DNA of 12,102 nucleotides, from assembly GCA_964402115.1 (NCBI GenBank), contig CAYOBW010000216.1, positions 1-12,102 on the forward strand, read 5' to 3'. The notes below the pieces were generated by a model. The model was given only the letters and a program-made list of their open reading frames with translations. It did no database searches and was not told where the DNA came from. Position numbers and translations under genes: made by a program. This document shows, piece by piece, positions 1 through 7,600 of the stretch. Positions within the stretch are counted from its first letter, which is position 1, and each line of letters opens with the position of its first letter. Origin of the DNA: CAYOBW01 sp964402115. GTDB lineage: Bacteria > Verrucomicrobiota > Kiritimatiellia > UBA8416 > CAYOBW01.

Positions 1-184
1 GCTGGTCGCCGGGCCAGATGTTCCCGAAAGCACCCGTTGACCCAAGGGCCCAGGGAAAATCGGGCAACTCGAGTTGCTCTCCCTTGGTGTAATCCGGCTC
101 AACCGTTTGTTTGCTTTTCGCGGCGAACCCCTGCGTACATGCAAGAAGCAAAAGGGAACCGGCCGCAAACGTCATCCCGTTCAT
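1..184 (-). CDS. N-terminus of an exported protein, possibly DUF6288 family (partial, runs off left edge)
   Basis: The start and the first 61 codons are visible; the rest lies beyond base 1. The peptide opens MNGMTFAAGSLLLLACTQGF, a hydrophobic export signal without the usual early Lys/Arg. Cleavage could follow GFA, or LLAC could act as a weak lipobox, so secreted and lipoprotein forms are both possible. The mature part contains PDYTKGEQ and then PWALGSTGAFGNIWPGD. The W-x-LG-x-TG-x-x-G pattern resembles, from memory, the N-terminal part of DUF6288 proteins of PVC bacteria; this is a tentative match. The ATG at 184 is preceded by AAAGGACGAGG, which supplies a Shine-Dalgarno. A second in-frame ATG lies three codons on. 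The gene follows the rhamnosidase on the same strand, about 176 bases downstream, so it may belong to the same cluster. The frame stays open for 60 codons upstream, but that stretch looks like a relic of another gene. Confidence 0.6.
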   Translation of the reverse strand, partial: MNGMTFAAGSLLLLACTQGFAAKSKQTVEPDYTKGEQLELPDFPWALGSTGAFGNIWPGDQ

Positions 185-240
185 ACCTCGTCCTTTCGAA
201 CTTACACCTACCTCAGCACCGCGCTCTCCAAATCCAACGG

Positions 241-263
241 AAGGCGGTTCAGCACCTCGCCTT
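241..263. repeat. Short inverted repeat in the rhamnosidase-to-next-gene gap
   Basis: AAGGCG (241-246) pairs perfectly with CGCCTT (258-263) around an 11-base loop. In the direction of the minus-strand genes no T-run follows, so it is not a convincing terminator for the rhamnosidase. On the plus strand four T's follow, but there is no plus-strand gene to terminate. It may be chance in GC-rich DNA. Confidence 0.25.
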
Positions 264-268
264 TTCGC

Positions 269-358
269 GCCGCCGAATTCGGTGTCGGAGTCGATCACGA
301 CGAAATCGAGAAATCCGTCGCCGTTGATGTCGATGCGCTCAAAACCGTACGATTTTGG
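269..358 (-). pseudogene. Orphan FG-GAP/VCBS-like calcium-loop fragment
   Basis: In the frame of the downstream gene (1-184), the gap after the rhamnosidase stop translates as SYGFERIDINGDGFLDF followed by VVIDSDTEFGG. The DxNxDGxxD core followed by a hydrophobic strand is the hallmark of FG-GAP/VCBS repeats and related calcium-binding loops. The frame is closed by TAA at 365-367 and has no ATG or TTG before the motif. The only candidate start, GTG at 296-298, lies inside the motif after the calcium loop. It therefore cannot be expressed as a normal gene. After EFGG the translation becomes Arg/Gly/Ala-rich (KRRGAEPPSVGFGERGAEVG) and no longer looks like a repeat protein. I read it as the remains of a deleted gene, inferred from sequence character alone. 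Confidence 0.45.
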
Positions 359-360
359 TA

Positions 361-3069
361 TTACTTACACTCGATTTCATAGAACCCCGACTGCACTTGA
401 AGCAACACGCGCCCACCCTCGGGCTTTAGGTGCTTGACATGCGGGGTCTCGCTGGCCGCTTTGCCATTGATCTTCACTTCCTTGACGTCGACAGCGGGCA
501 CGTGGATAGTCGCCGTGGAGTTGGCCGGAATGGTGACATTCATGATGACCGTGTCGCCGGCGCGCTTCCAACTGCTGTGAATCGTACCGTATGGCGTGTC
601 GTGGCTGCCTTCCACGTGACTCAACTCATTGAGAACGGCCGGTTTGATGATTGCGTTCTTGAAGCCGGGCCTGGCCGCGTCCGGACGGATCCCCGCCAAC
701 CCCTGGATGAACCACGAGCCGATGTTATTGAAGCAGTTATGGATCCGGGACGCCTGGCCGCCCCAGTGCTCCCACGTAGCAGTGGCCCCCTGCTCTATCA
801 TGTAGCCCCACGACGGGCTCGTGGTCTTCGAGGCAAACAGGTAGATCAGGTCGTCGCGTCCGATCTTCTGCAGGTACTGGACCGCCATATAGGTTCCCGA
901 CAGCCCGGTTTCCAGATGGCCCTTGTCTGTGTCCTTGAGCGTCCTCTCATATCCAGCGAAGACCTGATCCCGCAGATCCTCGGGAACGACGCCCCCCGCA
1001 AGGGGCAGGATGTAGGTCATCTGCCGCCCGCTGCCGTATTTCCTCCCCTCCGAATCGTATTGTTTCCGGTGCGTGGCTGCGCGGCGGGCCCCAGCCCACC
1101 CCAGGAACATCCTTGCGTCCTCGGTCTTGCCCAGTGCCTCGGCAAGTGACGCCGCCTGCTCAAGGGCGTAGCACATGTACGCCTGGATGAAGACATCCCC
1201 ATCTTTCTCTCCGCTTCTGTCGTCGCCCTTTGGCGATGCCCAGTCGCCGAGATACCATCCGCCGCAAAACTTCTGCTGCAGGTTGTCGACGCTCTTGCTC
1301 TGGGCAAGCTCAAACCACTTCTTGATGGCCGGGTAGTTGCGCTGCACCATGGCGATGTCGCCGTAGTGCTGGTAGTGCTTGAGGGTTGCCGCCGTGACGA
1401 ACCCGCACCAGAACGGGCCGCCGCCGTGGCCCGAGGAGGGGGACGTGTACGTCAGGCCGCCGTCCGCCGTCTGCTGGTCGACCCAGTCGCGCGTCCACTT
1501 GCGATAGAACGCGTCGGCGCGCAGCAGGCAGAGCGTCGTATCCAATGAGGACTGTCCATCGCCGCCGTACCCTTGACGCTCGCGGGAATGGCAGTCCACC
1601 TGGTAACCGCCGAGCATGAGGCAGCGAAGGGTGTGCTCCATCATCCCGTGGATCTTGTTGAGCGTTTCATCGGAACAGCTGAACGTGCTCGCCTTGGGCA
1701 GATCGGTGGTGATGAGGAACCCTTTGACGTTCGCCGGGGTGATCTCCCCCTCGGGGGCGTTGGTGATCTGGATGTAGCGGCAGCTTGCGTAGTTGAAGCG
1801 ATTCCTGAACTGCTCGGTGCCGCTACCGCGACAGATGTATATACTCCTTTGCTTGAAGCTGTTGAGCTGCCCCTTGTTCATGGAGTCGCCGAACTCCATC
1901 GACACTTCGTGCCCTTTGGGGGCGCTGGGAAAGGTGATCTCGAAGGTCCCCGTCATCGCCTTGCCCATGTCGACGAGCCAGAACGTGGTGTTGGTGGCGG
2001 CCGGATTCTTTGATGACGCGGAGGCCCGGCCGAGTTTCGTCACCTTCACCGGGGTGATCGTCTCGATGACGCGATTGCGCTGAAGTATCTCGGCGGAGAC
2101 GATGGGGGTGGAAACCATGCCCGGCGCCGCAGGGGACCAGGAGCTGTCGTCGTAGTCGGGATTCGCCCAGTCGGGCTCGTCCAGCCTGGCGTCATGCACT
2201 TCGCCCCCGAAGTTCCCCCACTTCCACTCGCCCGTGTACGACATGGAACTGGGCTTCGCACGCCAGTTCTCGTCGGTGATGATGGTCGTTGCCTTGCCCC
2301 CGGCGTCCACGATTTCAAGTTGCGCCCGCACGGACGGAGTCGTACTGACCCCGGCGCCACCGCGGTTCCATGCGCTCCCCAGCCAGAAGCCGATGGTGTT
2401 CTTTCCCTCGCTCAGGTATGAGGCCACATCGTAGGTCAGGCAGAAGGTGCGCTTGTTGTACTGTCCCACGTGCGGCGCAAACTCGTCGCTGCCGACTCGC
2501 TTTCCGTTAATGAAGAGCTGGAAGTAGCCGAGCGCGTTAACGTAGATGGTTGCCCTTGACGGGGCGGCATCGAGTTCGAACGACCGGCGCAGCCAGGGCA
2601 CGGCGCTGCCCTTGTGGTTCTGCGTGATCCACTTCGCTTTCCAATCGCTGCCGGACGTCATGTCGAACACGGTCCAGACGCCGGGGTTGCTCCAGTCGGA
2701 GGCATCCCCCTTCTCATTCCATATCCGCACGGTCCAGTAACACGGTACGCCACGCTCGAGCGCCTTGCCTCCGTAGTCGACGCGCTGGCTTTGGTCAGTT
2801 TCGACCCTGCCCGAGTCCCACAGGTCCGTCGCCCCCTCACGCAGCCCGTCCGGAGCGGTCGCGCAGAGCACGCGGTACGCCTTCTGCGACGCGCCGTTGT
2901 AATCCGCCTGCATCCGCCAACTCAGCCTCGGCTGCGCGACGTCAATCCCGAGCGGATTGACGAGGCCCTCGCAGCGCGGATCGGTGACGGAGAAGGTCTC
3001 CGCTGATGCCGCTGCTGCGAGGATGCAGAATGAGATGACTCCGCCGATGGTCCACATGGCTTTCTTCAT
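361..3069 (-). CDS. Exported alpha-L-rhamnosidase, GH78
   Basis: Inverting glycoside hydrolase that removes terminal alpha-L-rhamnose, here in the periplasm or outside the cell. From ATG at 3069 it is 902 residues, a usual GH78 length. A signal peptide (MKKAMWTIGG... ending AASA) is followed by a fibronectin-like N-terminal domain (about 25-135), beta-sandwich domains (about 140-455; WKAKWI and YFQLFINGKRVG are family signatures), the (alpha/alpha)6 barrel (about 460-795) and a C-terminal beta domain (about 795-902). The general acid is probably Glu497 in DCHSRERQGYGGDGQ. The general base is probably Glu767 in SPSWGYMIEQGATATWEHW. The acid motif differs from the common DCPQRDERxGWTGDAQ form: CHSRE replaces CPQRDE, one residue shorter. 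A TTG start at 3162 would overlap the previous stop, but it would place 31 unrelated residues before the signal peptide, so I chose ATG 3069, which has a weak GGAAAG upstream. GC is visibly lower than in the sulfatase genes. The substrate cannot be read from sequence. Confidence 0.93.
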   Translation of the reverse strand: MKKAMWTIGGVISFCILAAAASAETFSVTDPRCEGLVNPLGIDVAQPRLSWRMQADYNGASQKAYRVLCATAPDGLREGATDLWDSGRVETDQSQRVDYGGKALERGVPCYWTVRIWNEKGDASDWSNPGVWTVFDMTSGSDWKAKWITQNHKGSAVPWLRRSFELDAAPSRATIYVNALGYFQLFINGKRVGSDEFAPHVGQYNKRTFCLTYDVASYLSEGKNTIGFWLGSAWNRGGAGVSTTPSVRAQLEIVDAGGKATTIITDENWRAKPSSMSYTGEWKWGNFGGEVHDARLDEPDWANPDYDDSSWSPAAPGMVSTPIVSAEILQRNRVIETITPVKVTKLGRASASSKNPAATNTTFWLVDMGKAMTGTFEITFPSAPKGHEVSMEFGDSMNKGQLNSFKQRSIYICRGSGTEQFRNRFNYASCRYIQITNAPEGEITPANVKGFLITTDLPKASTFSCSDETLNKIHGMMEHTLRCLMLGGYQVDCHSRERQGYGGDGQSSLDTTLCLLRADAFYRKWTRDWVDQQTADGGLTYTSPSSGHGGGPFWCGFVTAATLKHYQHYGDIAMVQRNYPAIKKWFELAQSKSVDNLQQKFCGGWYLGDWASPKGDDRSGEKDGDVFIQAYMCYALEQAASLAEALGKTEDARMFLGWAGARRAATHRKQYDSEGRKYGSGRQMTYILPLAGGVVPEDLRDQVFAGYERTLKDTDKGHLETGLSGTYMAVQYLQKIGRDDLIYLFASKTTSPSWGYMIEQGATATWEHWGGQASRIHNCFNNIGSWFIQGLAGIRPDAARPGFKNAIIKPAVLNELSHVEGSHDTPYGTIHSSWKRAGDTVIMNVTIPANSTATIHVPAVDVKEVKINGKAASETPHVKHLKPEGGRVLLQVQSGFYEIECK

Positions 3070-3158
3070 GGTCTTTCCGAGAGGCCATTCAGCCTTCCTG
3101 GCTTCTACCGGACTTCTGTACCCCATAACGGATTGGGACCGCTGCCCAAGCATCGGGC

Positions 3159-6008
3159 TCAATCGTCATCCTCCACGACAAAGGGATCCAGGCGGAGGCC
3201 GAGGGCTTTCAGCCCCTTGCCATGCGCGCCGGTGTAGGCCACCGGGAACGGCTCGTCGCCGCGCACCGTGGCCCAGGCCCACCGGCTGAACAGTACGGCG
3301 TCGTCATCCAGCAGGTCCGGCGCCGAGAAGTCGAGCTTCTCGGTCTTCGGCCCAAGCCGCGCCTGCGTCTTCGACGCGGCTTTCTTCGGATCGGGATTGA
3401 GTTCGTCCAGCGGCACGCTGACCGGCCGGCACACGTATGGCGTGAAGTCCGGCGTCGCCTGGAAGCACTCATCCATCACCGGCGCCAGGGCCACCACCTG
3501 GTTCATCGGCGGCAGGCCGAAAATGCGGCAGATGGTATGCAGGACGGAGGACTGGTTGTAGAACCGGCTCACCACCGCACCCCCGCGCCGGGCGTAGGGG
3601 CTCGCGACGAAGCAGAGCGAACGGTGGCCGTCCACGTGGTCGGCGCCGGTCTGCGGGTCGTCCTCGTTGATGAAGATGGCCATGTCTCGCCAGAAACGGC
3701 TCTTCGACAACGCCTCCACCACGCGCCCCAGCGCCAGGTCGTTGTCGGCCACGTAGGCGCGGGGCGTCGGGTTGGCGACGGAGCCGCCCTGCGTATGATC
3801 GTCGGGCAGGTAGACGATCACCAGGTCCGGCATCTGCTTCGCCGCCTCGAACTCCCGCAGGGCGGTCAGGAACGCGTCGGCGCGCACCTGGTCCGGGATC
3901 AGCATATTCCACCCCGGGAAACGGAGGTCGCTGTAGCGCCGCAGCGCGTCGAACCTGTACGAGCCGGAGAACACGGCTGACCACGTGCCGTTCGTCCAGG
4001 CCCGGTAGTTGTCCAGCCACTTGCTGCCCTTGGGCGCGACGCCGTTCCCCAGCTCCCCGAAGTTGCGGAACGACAGCCCCTGGCGCAGCACGTGGTCCCA
4101 GATGAACCCGCAGCCGGCGAAGCAGAGCGGGTCCGCGCCGAACCCGTAGATGGCATGCTGGTTGCCCCAGTCCTTCTCGCGGTAGGGCGAGGTCAGCCCC
4201 TGCGTGGCCCACTGGTGCCCATCGCACGAAAGCACACCGCCGCAGTAGTAGTTGTCGAGCAGGACGAACTCGTCCGCGAGGGCGTGGGCATTGGGCGTGG
4301 TGGCGCGCGGGAACTCGCAGAACTTCGGCTCGCAGTTGCCGCGGCCGATGTCGCCGAGCACCTGGTCGAACTTCTTGTTCTCCTTGATGATGTAGACGAC
4401 ATGCTTGACGGGCGACGGCTCGCCCGCGCGGGCGGGCACCGGCCGCGGGGGCACGCGTGACGCCGCCCGGGCCTGCGCGCGGACGATCTCCGCGAGGTGA
4501 AAGCCGCGGCTGGCCGCTGCGGTGAGCGCGCGCAGCGCCGCCGGGTCGCGCGGAACGGTCACCTGCTGCACGTCGGCGGCGTAGCCGGTCACGTTGCCGC
4601 AGTAGAGCGTGTCGCCCCGCACGCAGACGGCCCCGGGGAAACCGCCGGCGGCGATGAAAGCGAACGGCGGCTCGCCCGGCCGCTCGAGGTTGAGCAGCGC
4701 AACGGCGTTGTTGCCGGCATTGGCCGTGAACAGGGTCTTCCCGTCGGCGCTGACCGCCAGCCCGTTCGCGAGGCTGCCGTACGGCAGGTCAGGTTGCGGT
4801 TTGACGTCGAGGCGCTCCACCACCTTGCGACGGGCGACATCGATCACGGAAACGCCGTCGCCGCTCGCGTCCACGACATAGAGCCGGCTGCCGTCCGGAG
4901 ACAGCGCCAGCGCCTCGGGGTGGATGCCGGTTTCGATTTCGCGGACGACCTTGCGCTTCGCGAGGTCAATCACCGACACGGTCCCGCGCAGGGCGACCGA
5001 GCGCTTGTCCACGGCCATGGGCGTGCCGTCCTTGTCCATCCCGGTTGTCCGCTCGACGCGGTCCCAGCGCCGCGGCAGGCTGCCGCCAAGGTTGCTCACG
5101 AACGCCGTGCCGCCATCACGGCTGACCGCCACGCCATAGGGGCAGACGCCCACGGGTATGGTCGCCGCCAGCTTGCCGGCGACGAGGTCCACGATTGCCA
5201 CCCGATTTGCCAGCGCCAGGGCCACTACCGCTGTTTTCCCGCCGGGCACAAGCCCCACGCCCAGCGGGTTGGTGTCACCCTTGTCCAGAGCGAGGTCCAC
5301 CGTGGGCGCGAAGGTCAGTTCGCCCGTTTCGCTAACCGTGCCGCTGAAGAGATGCCGCGCGCGCCCCGTCAGGTACACCGTGGCATCATCCTCGCCGACC
5401 GTGATCCCGTGCATCGAACCGCCGTGCACGCCCCACCCGATGCCAGCCTTCGCCTTCAGTGTCTTCTCCCAATCGGGCGCGGCCTTGAGCTTCGGGGTCC
5501 GGTCAGCCTCCGCCCGGTAACGTGCCTCCCGGTCCGCTTCCGCGGCCGCCTTTTCGGGTACGTCGTACTGCTTCAACAGTTTGAAACCCGCCGTGTCCAA
5601 GACCGCGGGCCCCCTGTCGGTCTTGACAACGAGGAACCGCCCGCCGCGCACCAGGGCGAGCCCCATCACGCGCCCCGCCACCTCGGCACACGCGCCGGCG
5701 GGCGTCATGAGGTGGCCGGTCTGCGCGAGAGCCTGGCCGACGGTCTGCATGGACCACTCGCCGGCGTCGACCTCGACGACTGCGACTGCCCCCGTGGCCG
5801 TTCCCGGCTGCGCCCCGCCCCTCTCGCTCGGATTCTCGACCGGCGCCCGCGGCGCCGCCGCCCCGGCCGCGGGCGTCTCCGCCACGCAAGCCGGCGCCAG
5901 GACGAGCCCCAGCGCAACCGCCAGGCGCCCGACGAACGCCCCTAGCGCCCGACAATCCCCGCCAGCAGACACACCGTTGCCACACCCTGCTACTTGCTCA
6001 ATACGCAT
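3159..6008 (-). CDS. Exported YVTN beta-propeller fused to a phosphoesterase (alkaline phosphatase superfamily)
   Basis: A 949-residue two-part protein. Residues about 20-45 are a hydrophobic signal ending near ACVA. An Ala/Pro-rich linker follows, then a seven-bladed-type propeller (about 75-480) with YncE/YVTN repeats such as ALALSPDGSRLYVVDASGDG and GLAVSADGKTLFTANAGNNA. The C-terminal part (about 533-850) matches the phosphoesterase family (PF04185 type): VKHVVYIIKENKKFDQVLGD, TTPNAHALADEFVLLDNYY, DGHQWATQG, a PDDHTQGG motif (Asp736, Asp737, His738) and NEDDPQTGADHVDGH (Glu782, Asp783, Asp784, Asp790, His791, His795), which are plausible metal ligands. A Lys- and acid-rich tail follows. 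This layout is often annotated as a bifunctional YncE/alkaline phosphatase protein; relatives include phospholipase C and acid phosphatase types, but the true substrate is unknown. The start has GAGGAAA eight bases upstream. The stop lies 89 bases before the rhamnosidase ATG. Many cysteines in the catalytic part suggest disulfides in an exported protein. Confidence 0.88.
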   Translation of the reverse strand: MRIEQVAGCGNGVSAGGDCRALGAFVGRLAVALGLVLAPACVAETPAAGAAAPRAPVENPSERGGAQPGTATGAVAVVEVDAGEWSMQTVGQALAQTGHLMTPAGACAEVAGRVMGLALVRGGRFLVVKTDRGPAVLDTAGFKLLKQYDVPEKAAAEADREARYRAEADRTPKLKAAPDWEKTLKAKAGIGWGVHGGSMHGITVGEDDATVYLTGRARHLFSGTVSETGELTFAPTVDLALDKGDTNPLGVGLVPGGKTAVVALALANRVAIVDLVAGKLAATIPVGVCPYGVAVSRDGGTAFVSNLGGSLPRRWDRVERTTGMDKDGTPMAVDKRSVALRGTVSVIDLAKRKVVREIETGIHPEALALSPDGSRLYVVDASGDGVSVIDVARRKVVERLDVKPQPDLPYGSLANGLAVSADGKTLFTANAGNNAVALLNLERPGEPPFAFIAAGGFPGAVCVRGDTLYCGNVTGYAADVQQVTVPRDPAALRALTAAASRGFHLAEIVRAQARAASRVPPRPVPARAGEPSPVKHVVYIIKENKKFDQVLGDIGRGNCEPKFCEFPRATTPNAHALADEFVLLDNYYCGGVLSCDGHQWATQGLTSPYREKDWGNQHAIYGFGADPLCFAGCGFIWDHVLRQGLSFRNFGELGNGVAPKGSKWLDNYRAWTNGTWSAVFSGSYRFDALRRYSDLRFPGWNMLIPDQVRADAFLTALREFEAAKQMPDLVIVYLPDDHTQGGSVANPTPRAYVADNDLALGRVVEALSKSRFWRDMAIFINEDDPQTGADHVDGHRSLCFVASPYARRGGAVVSRFYNQSSVLHTICRIFGLPPMNQVVALAPVMDECFQATPDFTPYVCRPVSVPLDELNPDPKKAASKTQARLGPKTEKLDFSAPDLLDDDAVLFSRWAWATVRGDEPFPVAYTGAHGKGLKALGLRLDPFVVEDDD

Positions 6009-6116
6009 GCTTGTTTCCTCGTAACCACGCTTTTGCCCGTCTGTTGAGAAAGCACTTGTGACAGCAGGAACATTCCCGGGCGTGTCAAGCTCCCTGATCC
6101 TCTGGCCCTTGGCGTT

Positions 6117-7544
6117 TCACGTTGCCAGGAGCGCCTCGGCCTGGACAATCCGATAGAAGTAGCCGGCGGCTGAGAGATCGCGAGAGGCTACTCCGTGCAA
6201 CACCAGCACGCGCTGAATCGTCTTCGAAGGGAAGATCCGCCCCAGGAGCTGCGCCTTGCGCTCGACTTCCGGGATGATGGCGGTGGAGATGGGCGCCACG
6301 GAGCACTTCATTTCGCACAGCGTGATCACACTGTCGGCGCGACTGAACAGAAGGTCAACCTGTAGCCCCCCCTGACCGCGAGACGGAGCGCGGAAGTACG
6401 GGCCAACGGTGAAATCCACGCCCGAGAAGCCGAGGACGTGCGCGATGCGGTGCGCATGCTCCAGACAAAGGTGCTCGAAGGCCCGGCCTCGCCAGGCATG
6501 AAAGCGCCCGGTCTGCGACAGCCGGCCAAACAAATCGCGCTGCTCCCCGGATCGAATCCTGCGCAGGTTGGGCCGGATGAAAGCGAAGTAGAAACGCATG
6601 TAGGCGTCGCTCAACACGTAGCGGATAAGCCGAGACGTATGGCCTTTATCGAACGGTGTCACGGATGCGATGAAACCGGCCGATTCCAGATCCGCAAGGT
6701 GCGCGGTGAGGGTACCGCCCTCGTCCACCCCGGCCTGCTCAGCGAGTTCTTTGCGTAGCAGGCCCTGCGGGTGGGTGGCCAGCACCCCCACGATCCGCCG
6801 GAAATCCGGGTTGCGCCCAAAGTGGCTGGTGAAGATCCGCTCGTATTCCTCGACGAAGTAGCCGTTTTCACGGAAGGCCAGTTCCTCGAAGGCGAGGCGG
6901 ACGGAAGGATACGGACGAACGAGATCCAGGTACTTGGGGACACCGTTGACATACAGGGACGCTTCGATGACCTCGTCCAGACCCTTGTTGTGGAGCAACG
7001 CACGCGTTTCGTCCAGATGAAAGCCCCTCAGATGGAGTTCCAAGTCCGTGCGCCCATACAGCGCACTTGCACGCACGACTTTCGTCGTCATGAATGACGC
7101 AACGGATCCGCACAGGACAAGTTTCACGCCAGGAATCCTGGCGAGGTACTGCTCCCAGACCAGTTTGAGGTCCGACACGAGTTCGCGCCGATAGTTGGCC
7201 ATCCACTGGAACTCGTCCAGAACGACGCAGCCGGGCGCCGCGCGCAGCAGCGGTTCGAGTCGAACGAGGGCCTCGCGCCAGTCGCCAACGGGCCTGCCGG
7301 CGGATCCGTCTCCACCCTGCCGCCCGAGTTGAAAAAGGAACGCCTGGATCTGTGCCTGCTTCGGTTGGTTCTCGAGCCCCTCGAAGGTCAGCACCCGTCG
7401 TCCGGCGAGAGCCTGCTGGATGAGCAGGCTCTTCCCGATCCGCCGACGCCCGTGGATGACGGCGATCGAAGACGTCGGACGCGCCAGGAAGTCCGTCAGG
7501 AGCCGCAACTCGCGCACGCGCCCCACAAAGTCCGTATTCAACAT
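6117..7544 (-). CDS. AAA+ ATPase with DUF234 / PD-(D/E)XK-like C-terminus
   Basis: A 475-residue protein with no signal peptide, so cytoplasmic. It is an archaeal-type STAND/AAA ATPase: Walker A HGRRRIGKS (Lys38, Ser39), Walker B CVVLDEFQW (Asp110, Glu111) and a sensor-like strand KLVLCGSVASFM (141-152). A winged-helix-like segment (about 246-296; LLRKELAEQAGV, then a recognition helix ending LESAGFI) follows. The C-terminal part starts with the family signature RYVLSDAYMRFYFAFIRPN and ends with QVDLLFSRADSVITLCEMK, where Asp397 and Glu411-x-Lys413 form a D...ExK arrangement like PD-(D/E)XK nucleases. Relatives are common in archaea and anaerobic bacteria, often near mobile DNA; their function is not established. 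Start chosen at ATG 7544 because AGGAG lies four bases upstream; the frame extends further up but without similarity. It sits 56 bases after sulfatase A and 108 bases before the phosphoesterase. Its GC is lower than both neighbours, which suggests separate acquisition. Confidence 0.88.
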   Translation of the reverse strand: MLNTDFVGRVRELRLLTDFLARPTSSIAVIHGRRRIGKSLLIQQALAGRRVLTFEGLENQPKQAQIQAFLFQLGRQGGDGSAGRPVGDWREALVRLEPLLRAAPGCVVLDEFQWMANYRRELVSDLKLVWEQYLARIPGVKLVLCGSVASFMTTKVVRASALYGRTDLELHLRGFHLDETRALLHNKGLDEVIEASLYVNGVPKYLDLVRPYPSVRLAFEELAFRENGYFVEEYERIFTSHFGRNPDFRRIVGVLATHPQGLLRKELAEQAGVDEGGTLTAHLADLESAGFIASVTPFDKGHTSRLIRYVLSDAYMRFYFAFIRPNLRRIRSGEQRDLFGRLSQTGRFHAWRGRAFEHLCLEHAHRIAHVLGFSGVDFTVGPYFRAPSRGQGGLQVDLLFSRADSVITLCEMKCSVAPISTAIIPEVERKAQLLGRIFPSKTIQRVLVLHGVASRDLSAAGYFYRIVQAEALLAT

Positions 7545-7546
7545 AT

Positions 7547-7553
7547 TTCTCCT
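7547..7553 (-). promoter_or_regulatory. Shine-Dalgarno of the ATPase gene
   Basis: AGGAGAA on the minus strand ends two bases before ATG 7544. It decides the start: the frame continues to 7604, but initiation there would fall inside the end of sulfatase A with no comparable ribosome site. The surrounding 56-base gap is clearly more AT-rich than the flanking genes. Confidence 0.75.
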
Positions 7554-7600
7554 ATGCGTGGGCAATTGTGGATCATAGGCTGAATATCTGCAAGGCCGAA

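Noticed and set aside
4497..5945. Plus-strand open frame of 482 codons opposite the phosphoesterase gene
   Set aside because: Arg-rich, low-information translation with no domain, and no better ribosome site. The minus-strand protein there has clear propeller repeats.
6083..6088. TTGACA on the minus strand as a -35 box for the phosphoesterase gene
   Set aside because: The hexamer is perfect, but no acceptable -10 lies 16-18 bases further on. In a GC-rich genome of unknown sigma factor preference it is too weak to call.
7572..7577. TATGAT on the minus strand as a -10 box for the ATPase gene
   Set aside because: Good -10 match and placed in an AT-rich gap, but the sequence 17 bases upstream (TTCGGC) is a poor -35. 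Left as a possibility only.
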